This document shows positions 1-7,115 of a DNA stretch of 16,839 nt, one piece after another. The number at the start of each line of letters is the position of its first letter. Within the stretch, counting starts at the first letter, position 1. The notes beneath the pieces are model-generated. The model was not told where the DNA came from. It made no database searches and saw only the letters and a list, made by a program, of their open reading frames with translations. The position numbers were made by a program, and so were the translations under genes. The stretch is from RGIG1668 sp045124495 (lineage in GTDB: Bacteria > Bacillota > Clostridia > Lachnospirales > Lachnospiraceae): positions 1 through 16,839 of the forward strand of contig JBGVLX010000137.1 in NCBI GenBank assembly GCA_045124495.1, read 5' to 3'.

Positions 1-791
1 GTGATGAGGTAATGGAATTTGCCAATAAAGAAATGAGTAATGTGGTTTTAAGTGTGGATGGAAGAAAGGAAGTAAATGACAGAATGCGCCCGACTCCGAA
101 TGGGAAGGGAAGTTATGACATTTTTATGCCGAAATTCATCAAATTGGCAAACCTTCGAAATCAGACCAATTATTATGTAAGAGGAACATGTACACATTAT
201 AATCTTGATTTTTCAAAGGATGTGTTACATCTTGCGGATTTAGGATTTAAACAGATTTCTGTTGAACCTGTGGTTTCTCTGCCGGAAGAACCATATGCCA
301 TCAAGGAAGAAGATTTGCCAATTCTATTTGAACAGTATGATATTTTGGCAAAGGAATTGATTAAGAGAAAAAAAGAAGGAAATGGATTTAATTTTTTCCA
401 TTTTATGATTGATTTAGAACAGGGACCATGTGTAGCGAAACGTTTGTCCGGATGTGGTTCCGGAGTAGAGTATCTTTCTGTTACACCATGGGGAGACTTG
501 TATCCTTGTCATCAGTTTGTGGGCGAAGAGGATTATTTAATTGGAAATTTAGAAGATGGAATTACCAATGTAGCATTGCGTGATGAGTTTAAATTATGTA
601 ATGTTTATGCAAAAGAAAAATGTAAAGACTGTTTTGCAAGATTTTATTGTAGTGGAGGTTGTGCAGCTAATTCATATAAGTTCCATGGTTCCATTTTGGA
701 CGCATATGATATTGGATGTGAATTGCAGAAAAAACGTATTGAATGCGCCATTATGATAAAAGCGGCTTTGGCAGAGCAGGAAGATGAGTAA
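1..791 (+). CDS. scfB: SCIFF-peptide thioether maturase, radical SAM/SPASM protein (3' part)
   Basis: Partial gene: the reading frame is open to the left edge (codons from base 3), so the ATG at base 12 is internal. The visible 262 residues are the end of the radical SAM barrel plus a SPASM domain. Counting from that internal Met, cysteines lie at 140, 148, 166 (YPCHQF), 196, 204, 207, 213, 217 and 236, the pattern that binds auxiliary iron-sulfur clusters. The CxxxCxxC cluster site for S-adenosylmethionine must lie upstream. The segments ANKEMSNVVLSVDGRKEVND and CKDCFARFYCSGGCAAN match what I recall of the maturase that installs Cys-Thr thioether links in the small 'six cysteines in forty-five' (SCIFF) peptide of Clostridia. 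The following secDF gene is the usual neighbour and supports the call. The SCIFF precursor gene would be expected just upstream, outside the window. Family is sure; the specific substrate is inferred. Confidence 0.88.
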   Translation, partial: DEVMEFANKEMSNVVLSVDGRKEVNDRMRPTPNGKGSYDIFMPKFIKLANLRNQTNYYVRGTCTHYNLDFSKDVLHLADLGFKQISVEPVVSLPEEPYAIKEEDLPILFEQYDILAKELIKRKKEGNGFNFFHFMIDLEQGPCVAKRLSGCGSGVEYLSVTPWGDLYPCHQFVGEEDYLIGNLEDGITNVALRDEFKLCNVYAKEKCKDCFARFYCSGGCAANSYKFHGSILDAYDIGCELQKKRIECAIMIKAALAEQEDE

Positions 792-805
792 AGGAGAAAA
801 GAAAA

Positions 806-2965
806 ATGAAAGCAAAGAAAAAAAGTATCATTACGCTTGTTGTGTTTTTCCTTTGTGTCGTACTCAGTTCTTATACGGTGGTATTTGGACTAATTGATAC
901 AGCAGGTGCAGCAAAGAACATTAAATTAGGATTAGACCTTGCAGGTGGTGTTAGTGTTACCTATGAAATTCAGGGTGATAATGTCACCGAAACCCAGATT
1001 AAAGACACCCTTGCAAAATTGCAACAGCGTGTTGAAAAGTATAGTACAGAAGCGGAAGTATACCAGGAAGGTGATAATCGTATTACTGTTGAAATTCCGG
1101 CGGTAGAAGATGCAAATGCTGTTCTTGAGGATTTAGGAACTCCTGGTGCTCTTGAGTTTTATGCTCCGGATGGAGAAACTGTAGTGTTAACTGGTTCAGA
1201 CGTTACAAATGCATATGTTAGTGCAGATACTTCGGGAGTGGGAACTTCCTATGTGGTTGGTCTTGAATTAACAGATGAAGGTGCTACTAAATTTGCAGAA
1301 GCCACAGAACAATATTTAGGACAAATTATTTACATTGTATATGATGGAGAAGTAATCAGTTTTCCAACCGTAAATGCAGTTATTTCTAATGGTGTTGCAT
1401 CCATCAGTGGCATGGAAGATTATGAGGCAGCAGATTATCTTGCAACTCATATCCGTATCGGTGCATTACCTGTAGAATTAAAGGAATTACGTTCACAAAT
1501 CGTAGGTGCGAAGCTAGGACAGGATGCCATTGATACTACGTTGCTTGCAGGAGCAATTGGACTAGGTATGGTATGCATTATTATGATTGTAATTTACCTG
1601 TTCCAGGGTGTCGTTGCAACATTAGCTTTGATTGCATATGTTCTTCTTATGTTGCTGGCCCTAAATGGTTTTAATGTAACATTAACTTTACCTGGTCTTG
1701 CAGGTATTATCTTATCCATTGGTATGGCTGTAGATGCAAATGTAATTATTTATACACGTATTAAAGAAGAAATCGGAAATGATGTTTCGGTTCGTACGGC
1801 GATTCAAAATGGATTTAGTAAAGCATTTTCAGCTATTTTTGATGGTAATGTAACTACTTTAATTGCAGCGGCTGTGTTATGGTGGAGAGGTACCGGTTCC
1901 ATTAAAGGATTTGCGCAGACTTTGGCAATCGGTATTGTTTTGTCTATGGTTACAGCGTTGTTTGTTACAAAGCATTTGATGAAAGCCTTTTTTGAATTAG
2001 GAGTACAGGATAAGAAATTCTATGGTATTCAAAAGAAGGTAAAGGTTAAGAATTATGCAAAGTTCAGTAAGGTTGCATATCTTATTTCTTTTGTTGGTAT
2101 TGTGTTAGGTTTTGTATTTTTACCAATTAATAAAGATAAAACCGGTCAGATTTTAAATTATAGTTTGGAATTTAAAGGTGGTTCCACCATTGAAGCGACT
2201 TATGATAAGGCATACACAGTATCTGAAGCAGAAACAGTGGTTGTGCCTGTGATTGCTGAGGCAGCAGGGGTTTCTGTAGCAGATATCCAGGTTCAGCCTG
2301 TAGAAGATAGTAATACATTAATAATTAAGACAACACAGTTAAGTGATGAACAAAGACAAAATGTAGAAACAGCTTTAGTGGAAAAATTTGCAGTCACTGA
2401 TTTTTCCTCAGAGTCCATTAGCTCTGTTATCAGTAGTGAAATGAGACTGGATGCTTTTATTTGTGTTATCATAGCAACGATTTGTATGTTGATATACATT
2501 ATTTTCCGATTTAAAGATGTTCGTTTTGGTGCAAGTGCTGTATTAGCATTGGTACATGATGTATTGATTGTATTTACCGTTTATTCTGTTGCAAGATTGT
2601 CTGTTGGAAATACCTTTATTGCATGTATGCTGACAATTGTTGGTTATTCGATTAATGCAACCATTATTATCTTTGATAGAATCCGTGAGAATTTAGGAAC
2701 TATGGGAAAGAGTGATTTGAAGGAAGTGGTAAATGCAAGTATTTCCCAAACTTTCACCAGAACAATCTATACTTCACTCACAACCTTTGTTATGGTATTG
2801 GTTCTTTATATTATAGGTGTTCCTTCTATTAAGGAATTTGCTCTTACTTTAATGGCAGGTATTTTATGTGGTGCTTATTCTTCAGTATGTATTACTGGTC
2901 CTTTGTGGTTATTATTAAAGAAGATTGGTACAAAGAAGAAAAAGACAGCCATTACAGAACAGTAA
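806..2965 (+). CDS. secDF: Protein translocase SecDF (fused SecD and SecF)
   Basis: 719-residue membrane protein that uses the proton gradient to pull secreted proteins through SecYEG. The SecD half has a first membrane segment at about 8-30, the LGLDLAGG motif at 41-48, a large extracellular domain to about 240, then a bundle including LPGLAGIILSIGMAVDAN (about 295-312) with the conserved Asp310. The SecF half starts near 420, with SLEFKGGSTIE (453-463), an extracellular domain to about 540, and a second bundle with GYSINATIIIFDRIREN (613-629) and RTIYTSLTTF (652-661). The length suits a Gram-positive SecDF fusion. At residue 618 the SecF motif reads N-A-T where most SecF proteins have N-D-T (see findings). 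AAAGGAG at 790-796 overlaps the maturase stop codon and sits 9 bases before the ATG, so the two genes are probably co-transcribed. A terminator follows directly. Confidence 0.95.
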   Translation: MKAKKKSIITLVVFFLCVVLSSYTVVFGLIDTAGAAKNIKLGLDLAGGVSVTYEIQGDNVTETQIKDTLAKLQQRVEKYSTEAEVYQEGDNRITVEIPAVEDANAVLEDLGTPGALEFYAPDGETVVLTGSDVTNAYVSADTSGVGTSYVVGLELTDEGATKFAEATEQYLGQIIYIVYDGEVISFPTVNAVISNGVASISGMEDYEAADYLATHIRIGALPVELKELRSQIVGAKLGQDAIDTTLLAGAIGLGMVCIIMIVIYLFQGVVATLALIAYVLLMLLALNGFNVTLTLPGLAGIILSIGMAVDANVIIYTRIKEEIGNDVSVRTAIQNGFSKAFSAIFDGNVTTLIAAAVLWWRGTGSIKGFAQTLAIGIVLSMVTALFVTKHLMKAFFELGVQDKKFYGIQKKVKVKNYAKFSKVAYLISFVGIVLGFVFLPINKDKTGQILNYSLEFKGGSTIEATYDKAYTVSEAETVVVPVIAEAAGVSVADIQVQPVEDSNTLIIKTTQLSDEQRQNVETALVEKFAVTDFSSESISSVISSEMRLDAFICVIIATICMLIYIIFRFKDVRFGASAVLALVHDVLIVFTVYSVARLSVGNTFIACMLTIVGYSINATIIIFDRIRENLGTMGKSDLKEVVNASISQTFTRTIYTSLTTFVMVLVLYIIGVPSIKEFALTLMAGILCGAYSSVCITGPLWLLLKKIGTKKKKTAITEQ

Positions 2966-2991
2966 TGAATATAAAAAAAGTAAAATAAGGA

Positions 2992-3030
2992 AAAAACCAT
3001 GGGGTTGTCAGGCTTCATGGTTTTTCTTTC
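2992..3030 (+). terminator. Intrinsic terminator after secDF
   Basis: The arm AAAAACCATG (2992-3001) pairs perfectly with CATGGTTTTT (3016-3025). The stem can extend inward by four more pairs, three of them G-U. A T-rich run TTTTTCTTT (3021-3029) follows. The A-rich left arm may let it work in both directions. It ends the maturase-secDF transcript 27 bases after the secDF stop. Confidence 0.8.
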
Positions 3031-3074
3031 GTAATATGATGATGTTGGTATCAAAAAGCATGGAAAGTTATAGA

Positions 3075-3083
3075 TGTTATAAT
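3075..3083 (+). promoter_or_regulatory. Extended -10 promoter for recJ
   Basis: TGTTATAAT is a perfect TGnTATAAT extended -10 element, 49 bases before the recJ ATG and just after the secDF terminator. No convincing -35 box stands 16-18 bases upstream, which extended -10 promoters tolerate. The transcript start would be near 3090. Confidence 0.5.
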
Positions 3084-3132
3084 TTGAATGATGCTATTAG
3101 GAAACTAAGAAAATTATAGTAGAGGAAAAACG

Positions 3133-4896
3133 ATGAAAGAAAAGTGGATGTTACGTACGAAAAAAGCTGATTTTAATGAGATAGGAAAGAAATTTAATGT
3201 AGACCCTCTGATTGCCAGACTGATTCGGAATCGGGATATTATTCTGGAAGAAGATATTAAGAAATATTTATATGGAAATAAGGAAGATATGTATTCACCT
3301 TATTTATTAAAGGATATGGAGAAGGCAGTTTCTATTTTGGAAGAAAAGATTAAAAATCAGAGTAAAATCAGAATCATTTCTGATTATGATGTAGATGGAG
3401 TAATATCAAATTATGTTCTTTACCGGGGACTGCAGGAAATAGGGGCAGATGTAGATTATGAGATACCAGACCGAATCAATGATGGATATGGGATCAATGA
3501 AAGAATGGTAATAAAGGCTGTGGAAGACGGAATCGATACGATACTAACCTGTGATAATGGTATTGCAGCAATAAATCAGATTGCCCTTGCGAAGGAAAAT
3601 GGACTTACAGTTATCATAACAGATCATCATGATGTTCCATTTATCATGCAGGAGGGTAGAAAGATAGAACAGCTTCCAAAAGCAGATGCTGTTATAAATC
3701 CAAAGCAAAAAGAATGTAGCTATCCTTTTGATAAAATTTGTGGGGCCACTGTGGCGTACAAGTTAATTCAGGCTTTATATGAAAAAAGAGGATTAGAACA
3801 TGACTTTTACCTGGAGTACCTGGCAATTGCTACAGTCTGTGATGTGGTTGATTTAACGGATGAAAACAGAATTATTGTGAAAGAAGGATTAAAGCTTTTA
3901 AATGCAACAAAAAATTTAGGAATAAAAGCATTAATTGGAGAAAATTTTAAAGAAAAGCCAGAGTTAAATGCCTATCATTTGGGATTTATTATTGGACCTT
4001 GTGTGAATGCTGCAGGAAGGCTGGAACATGCAGGTGAGGGACTTTCACTACTTTTGGCAAAGGACGAAGAAGAGGCTATGGATAAAGCCAGACATTTAAA
4101 AATACTTAATGATGAACGTAAGTCATTAACAGAGCAGGGAGTAGAAAAAGCCATAGAATTAGTAGAAACTACAAATATAAAAGATGATAAAGTTTTAGTT
4201 ATTTATTTAACGGACTGTCATGAAAGTCTGGCAGGAATTATTGCCGGAAGAATTAGGGAAAAATATAATAAACCTGTGATTGTACTGACTCGGTCAAAAG
4301 AAGGGGTGAAAGGTTCCGGACGCTCTATTGATGAGTATTCTATGTTTGAAAAATTAAGTGAATGTAGGGATTATCTTGATAAGTTTGGAGGACATCCTAT
4401 GGCAGCAGGGTTATCTTTAAAGGAAGAAAATATCGATAGTTTTAGAAAAGCTTTAAATGACAATTCAGGGTTGACAGAAGAAAATCTTATAAAAAAGGTT
4501 TATATTGATATTAAGATGCCATTTTACTACATTTCGGAACATATTATCCATCAGATTGAGTGTTTAGAGCCTTTCGGAAAGGCGAATGAAAAACCTGTTT
4601 TTGCTGAAAGTGACGTGAAGATAACGGAGGCAAGAATTCTAGGGGAGAATAAAAATGTCTTAAAATTAAAATTAGCAACAGACGCTGGTGGAACTATAGA
4701 AGGAATTTGTTTCAAGAATACCATGGAAGAACTGCTAAATCAGATAAAAGAAAAATATGGGATGGATGAGGTAGATAAAATGTTTGAAAGACGGGAAAAC
4801 GCAGTACGCTTAAGAATTATATATTATCCCTCAATAAACAGTTACAAGGGTAAAAAAACATTACAAGTGACAATCAATAATTTTGAAATTATGTAG
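3133..4896 (+). CDS. recJ: Single-stranded-DNA-specific exonuclease RecJ
   Basis: 587-residue DHH-superfamily nuclease that degrades single-stranded DNA 5' to 3' in recombinational repair and mismatch repair. The metal-binding motifs are in order: SDYDVDG (83-89), CDN (140-142), ITDHHDVP (162-169) and VCDVVDL (235-241). The DHHA1 nucleic-acid-binding part follows with KFGGHPMAAGLSL (417-429), and a C-terminal OB-like region completes the protein. The length is normal for RecJ (about 570-590) and all metal ligands appear present, so it should be active. The start is set by GAGG just before the ATG at 3133. RecJ between SecDF and Apt is a gene order I associate with Clostridia. Here a terminator upstream and a promoter make it a separate transcription unit. 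Confidence 0.95.
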   Translation: MKEKWMLRTKKADFNEIGKKFNVDPLIARLIRNRDIILEEDIKKYLYGNKEDMYSPYLLKDMEKAVSILEEKIKNQSKIRIISDYDVDGVISNYVLYRGLQEIGADVDYEIPDRINDGYGINERMVIKAVEDGIDTILTCDNGIAAINQIALAKENGLTVIITDHHDVPFIMQEGRKIEQLPKADAVINPKQKECSYPFDKICGATVAYKLIQALYEKRGLEHDFYLEYLAIATVCDVVDLTDENRIIVKEGLKLLNATKNLGIKALIGENFKEKPELNAYHLGFIIGPCVNAAGRLEHAGEGLSLLLAKDEEEAMDKARHLKILNDERKSLTEQGVEKAIELVETTNIKDDKVLVIYLTDCHESLAGIIAGRIREKYNKPVIVLTRSKEGVKGSGRSIDEYSMFEKLSECRDYLDKFGGHPMAAGLSLKEENIDSFRKALNDNSGLTEENLIKKVYIDIKMPFYYISEHIIHQIECLEPFGKANEKPVFAESDVKITEARILGENKNVLKLKLATDAGGTIEGICFKNTMEELLNQIKEKYGMDEVDKMFERRENAVRLRIIYYPSINSYKGKKTLQVTINNFEIM

Positions 4897-4972
4897 TGAT
4901 GATGAAAGGGATTGTTTATGTGTGAAAAGCAATTTGGAACAAGATTGTATCGTGTGAATCATTGATTTTAGC

Positions 4973-5001
4973 TTGAGTTTTTTATCATTAAGATATATAC
5001 T
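4973..5001 (+). promoter_or_regulatory. Sigma-A type promoter for apt and probably the glycan genes
   Basis: TTGAGT (4973-4978) and TATACT (4996-5001) are separated by exactly 17 bases. Transcription would start near 5008, leaving a leader of about 160 bases before apt. No terminator lies between recJ and this site, so some read-through from recJ is possible. Confidence 0.6.
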
Positions 5002-5062
5002 ATATTTTATGGAAGTGTAAAAGCATTTTATAGGGGGGTAACACATAAAAACAGGATATAAA

Positions 5063-5116
5063 ATGAGTATCTTTGTAATGAGTCAGGTATGTTTGGGTTA
5101 TTTTTACCTAATGTAA
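5063..5116 (+). other. Possible 17-codon leader ORF in the apt 5' leader
   Basis: An ATG at 5063 opens a 17-residue frame ending TAA at 5114-5116 (MSIFVMSQVCLGYFYLM). A strong SD-like run AGGGGGG (5032-5038) is too far from this ATG (24 bases) but sits 6 bases before an in-frame ATA at 5045, which would add six residues. It could be a leader peptide, a decayed small gene or chance. There is no direct evidence that it is translated. Confidence 0.2.
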
Positions 5117-5168
5117 CATTGTGGTTTTACATGAGAATAAAAGTTTGTGAAGAAAGGCTTGATATAAG

Positions 5169-5693
5169 ATGAAAAAGTTAGAAGAGTATGTTGTAAGTAT
5201 TCCGGATTTTCCGGAAAAAGGAATCATCTTTCGGGATGTTACTTCTGTATTACAAGATAAAGATGGATTACAATTGGCAATTAATGAGATGCAGGCTCTG
5301 TTAGAAGGGTTAGAATTTGATATCATTTTAGGAACAGAATCTAGAGGGTTTATTTTTGGTATGCCTCTTGCATATAACCTTAAAAAGAGTTTTATACCGG
5401 CTCGTAAGAAAGGAAAACTTCCTAGAGAAACAGTAAGTGCAAAGTACGATTTAGAGTACGGAAGTACAGAAATTGAAATTCATAAAGATGCCATTTTGCC
5501 GGGACAGAAAGTTGTAATTGTGGATGATTTAATTGCTACAGGTGGTACCATTGAAGCAACCGCAAATCTGGTTGAAGAATTAGGTGGGGAGGTTGTTAAG
5601 ATTATTTTTTTAATGGAACTGGCAGGTTTAAAGGGAAGAGAAAAATTAAGCAAATACGATGTTGCTTCTGTAATTTGCTATGCAGGAAAGTAA
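5169..5693 (+). CDS. apt: Adenine phosphoribosyltransferase
   Basis: 174-residue purine-salvage enzyme of the cytoplasm, joining adenine and PRPP to give AMP and pyrophosphate. The opening YVVSIPDFPEKGIIFRDVT (7-25) is characteristic of Apt. ESRGFIFG (57-64), RKKGKLP (79-85, flexible loop) and the PRPP-binding motif VVIVDDLIATGGT (115-127) are intact. The length fits the family (170-185). The start at 5169 is fixed by the conserved N-terminus; the SD (AAAGG, about 11 bases upstream) is only fair. In many Clostridia I expect relA after apt; here a glycosyltransferase gene begins 8 bases after the stop, so apt is probably the first gene of the glycan transcript. Confidence 0.95.
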   Translation: MKKLEEYVVSIPDFPEKGIIFRDVTSVLQDKDGLQLAINEMQALLEGLEFDIILGTESRGFIFGMPLAYNLKKSFIPARKKGKLPRETVSAKYDLEYGSTEIEIHKDAILPGQKVVIVDDLIATGGTIEATANLVEELGGEVVKIIFLMELAGLKGREKLSKYDVASVICYAGK

Positions 5694-5701
5694 AGACTAT
5701 T

Positions 5702-6664
5702 ATGAATAACAGTGATATAAGATTGTCCTTGATTATTCCATGTTATAACGAAGAGAAGAATATTGCTCCTTTATATGACCTTATAAAAAAAGATTTAAGG
5801 CAATTTCAGGGAAGGTATGAGATGATATTTGTGAATGATGGGAGCAGGGATGATACAAGAAAAGAACTTAAAAAAATTCATGCCAAGAAAGATTTTACTA
5901 AAATCATTGACTTTTCCAGAAATTTTGGGAAGGAATCAGCGATTTATGCGGGGTTGTTGGAAGCGAATGGAGAATATATCTCCATTATGGATGCTGATTT
6001 ACAACAAAGACCTAAATATATATTGGATATGGTAAACTTTTTAGAGAAAAATGAAGAATATGACTGCGTGGCAGCGTTCCAGAAAAAACGGAAAGAATCC
6101 GTGGTATTGCGTTTTTTTAAAAGGATTTTTTATCATTTGATTAATAAAATGACGAAAATCACCTTTGTTCCGGATGCTAGTGATTTTCGAACATTTCGAA
6201 GGAATATGGCAGATGCAATCATAGAAATGAAGGAGTATTTTAGATTTTCAAAGGGAATCTTTTCATGGATAGGTTTTGAAACTTATTATATGCCTTATGA
6301 AGTAGAAAAACGAGCCAATGGAAAAACAAAATGGTCTTTTTCAAAATTATTTCATTATGGCGTAGGTGGAATTATTTCATTTTCTACTATGCCACTTAGA
6401 TTTTCGACTATAATGGGAATCGGATGTTCTTTTTGTTCTTTGGTTTATCTGGTTGTGGTAGTTTTAAAAAGACTGTTGTATGGAGTGGAAATACCAGGAT
6501 ATGCAACCATAGTAGGCTTGATTTTGTTGCTGGGTGGTTTGGAATTATTTGCCATAGGAATTATGGGAGAATATCTTGCAAGAACTTACGTTGAAACAAA
6601 AAAAAGGCCTATATTCATTGCCAGAGAGAAATTGAGTTATAGGGAAGACGAAGGAAAAAAGTGA
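5702..6664 (+). CDS. GtrB-type polyprenyl-phosphate glycosyltransferase (GT2, DPM1-like)
   Basis: 320-residue membrane-anchored GT2 enzyme of the GtrB/ArnC/YkcC group, which moves a hexose from a nucleotide sugar to undecaprenyl phosphate on the inner face of the membrane. Visible features: SLIIPCYNEEKN (9-20), VNDGSRDDT (44-52), the metal-binding DADL (97-100), and FRTFRR (162-167) at the place of the usual FRLxxR. Two C-terminal membrane helices lie at about 232-257 and 265-290, then a basic tail. After DADL the protein reads QQRP where many members read QDPP. I chose ATG 5702, not 5675, because 5675 lies inside apt and AGGAAAG (5684-5690) precedes 5702. The next gene encodes a GtrA-like protein, the usual partner that flips the lipid-linked sugar. 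The sugar (often glucose) cannot be read from the sequence. Confidence 0.88.
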   Translation: MNNSDIRLSLIIPCYNEEKNIAPLYDLIKKDLRQFQGRYEMIFVNDGSRDDTRKELKKIHAKKDFTKIIDFSRNFGKESAIYAGLLEANGEYISIMDADLQQRPKYILDMVNFLEKNEEYDCVAAFQKKRKESVVLRFFKRIFYHLINKMTKITFVPDASDFRTFRRNMADAIIEMKEYFRFSKGIFSWIGFETYYMPYEVEKRANGKTKWSFSKLFHYGVGGIISFSTMPLRFSTIMGIGCSFCSLVYLVVVVLKRLLYGVEIPGYATIVGLILLLGGLELFAIGIMGEYLARTYVETKKRPIFIAREKLSYREDEGKK

Positions 6665-6677
6665 CAGGTGCAGGCAT

Positions 6678-7115
6678 ATGTTAGTAAATTGGATAAGAAA
6701 AATGTTGAATAAGGAGACAGTTCGCTATCTTGCCATAGGCGCTGTGACTACAGGTGTAAATTTTGTTCTTTGTTTTTTATGTGATAAGGTGTTTGGTATT
6801 TCTTTTATGATATCTAATGCGATTTCTATTTCAGGAGCTATTTTGTTTGCTTATTTTGCAAATAAGTTTTTTGTTTTTCGAACTCATAAAGATGGTATAA
6901 AACAGGTTATCACAGAGTTTTTAAGTTTTATAATTACAAGGCTTTTTTCTATGGCATTAGAACTATTTTTTGTTTGGTTAACGGTGGAAATAATGCATAT
7001 TCTTCCTTATGTGGGAAAGGTTATTACACAGGGGTTGGTAATCGTCACGAATTATTGCTTTGGGAAATGGGTGGTTTTCCGAAAGCAGAATGTACAGCAA
7101 AGAAATTCGAGGTAA
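6678..7115 (+). CDS. GtrA-family membrane protein, probable polyprenyl-phosphate-sugar flippase
   Basis: 145-residue protein with four predicted membrane helices (about 17-36, 41-61, 79-102, 107-129). It has the two GtrA landmarks: NKFFVFR (62-68) after helix 2 and NYCFGKWVVFR (125-135) at the end. GtrA proteins are thought to flip undecaprenyl-phosphate-linked sugars made by GtrB-type enzymes, and such an enzyme is encoded 13 bases upstream. The ATG at 6678 has weak SD material (AGGTG and AGG upstream). A second ATG at 6702 is possible but would remove residues that look like a normal amphipathic start. The stop overlaps the next start (TAATG at 7113-7117), implying translational coupling. 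No dedicated third component (a GtrC-like transferase) is found nearby. Confidence 0.85.
   Translation: MLVNWIRKMLNKETVRYLAIGAVTTGVNFVLCFLCDKVFGISFMISNAISISGAILFAYFANKFFVFRTHKDGIKQVITEFLSFIITRLFSMALELFFVWLTVEIMHILPYVGKVITQGLVIVTNYCFGKWVVFRKQNVQQRNSR

Noticed and set aside
2925..3119. 64-codon + strand frame after secDF
   Set aside because: It overlaps the secDF end, runs straight through the terminator hairpin and has no SD or recognisable protein features.
5675..5701. Earlier ATG for the GtrB-type gene inside apt
   Set aside because: The added residues (MLCRKVKTI) do not resemble the family start, and the SD AGGAAAG fits ATG 5702.
6974..7114. Upstream extension of the sugar transferase frame
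   Set aside because: It overlaps gtrA almost entirely; the ATG at 7115 is coupled to the gtrA stop and gives the expected N-terminal membrane region.
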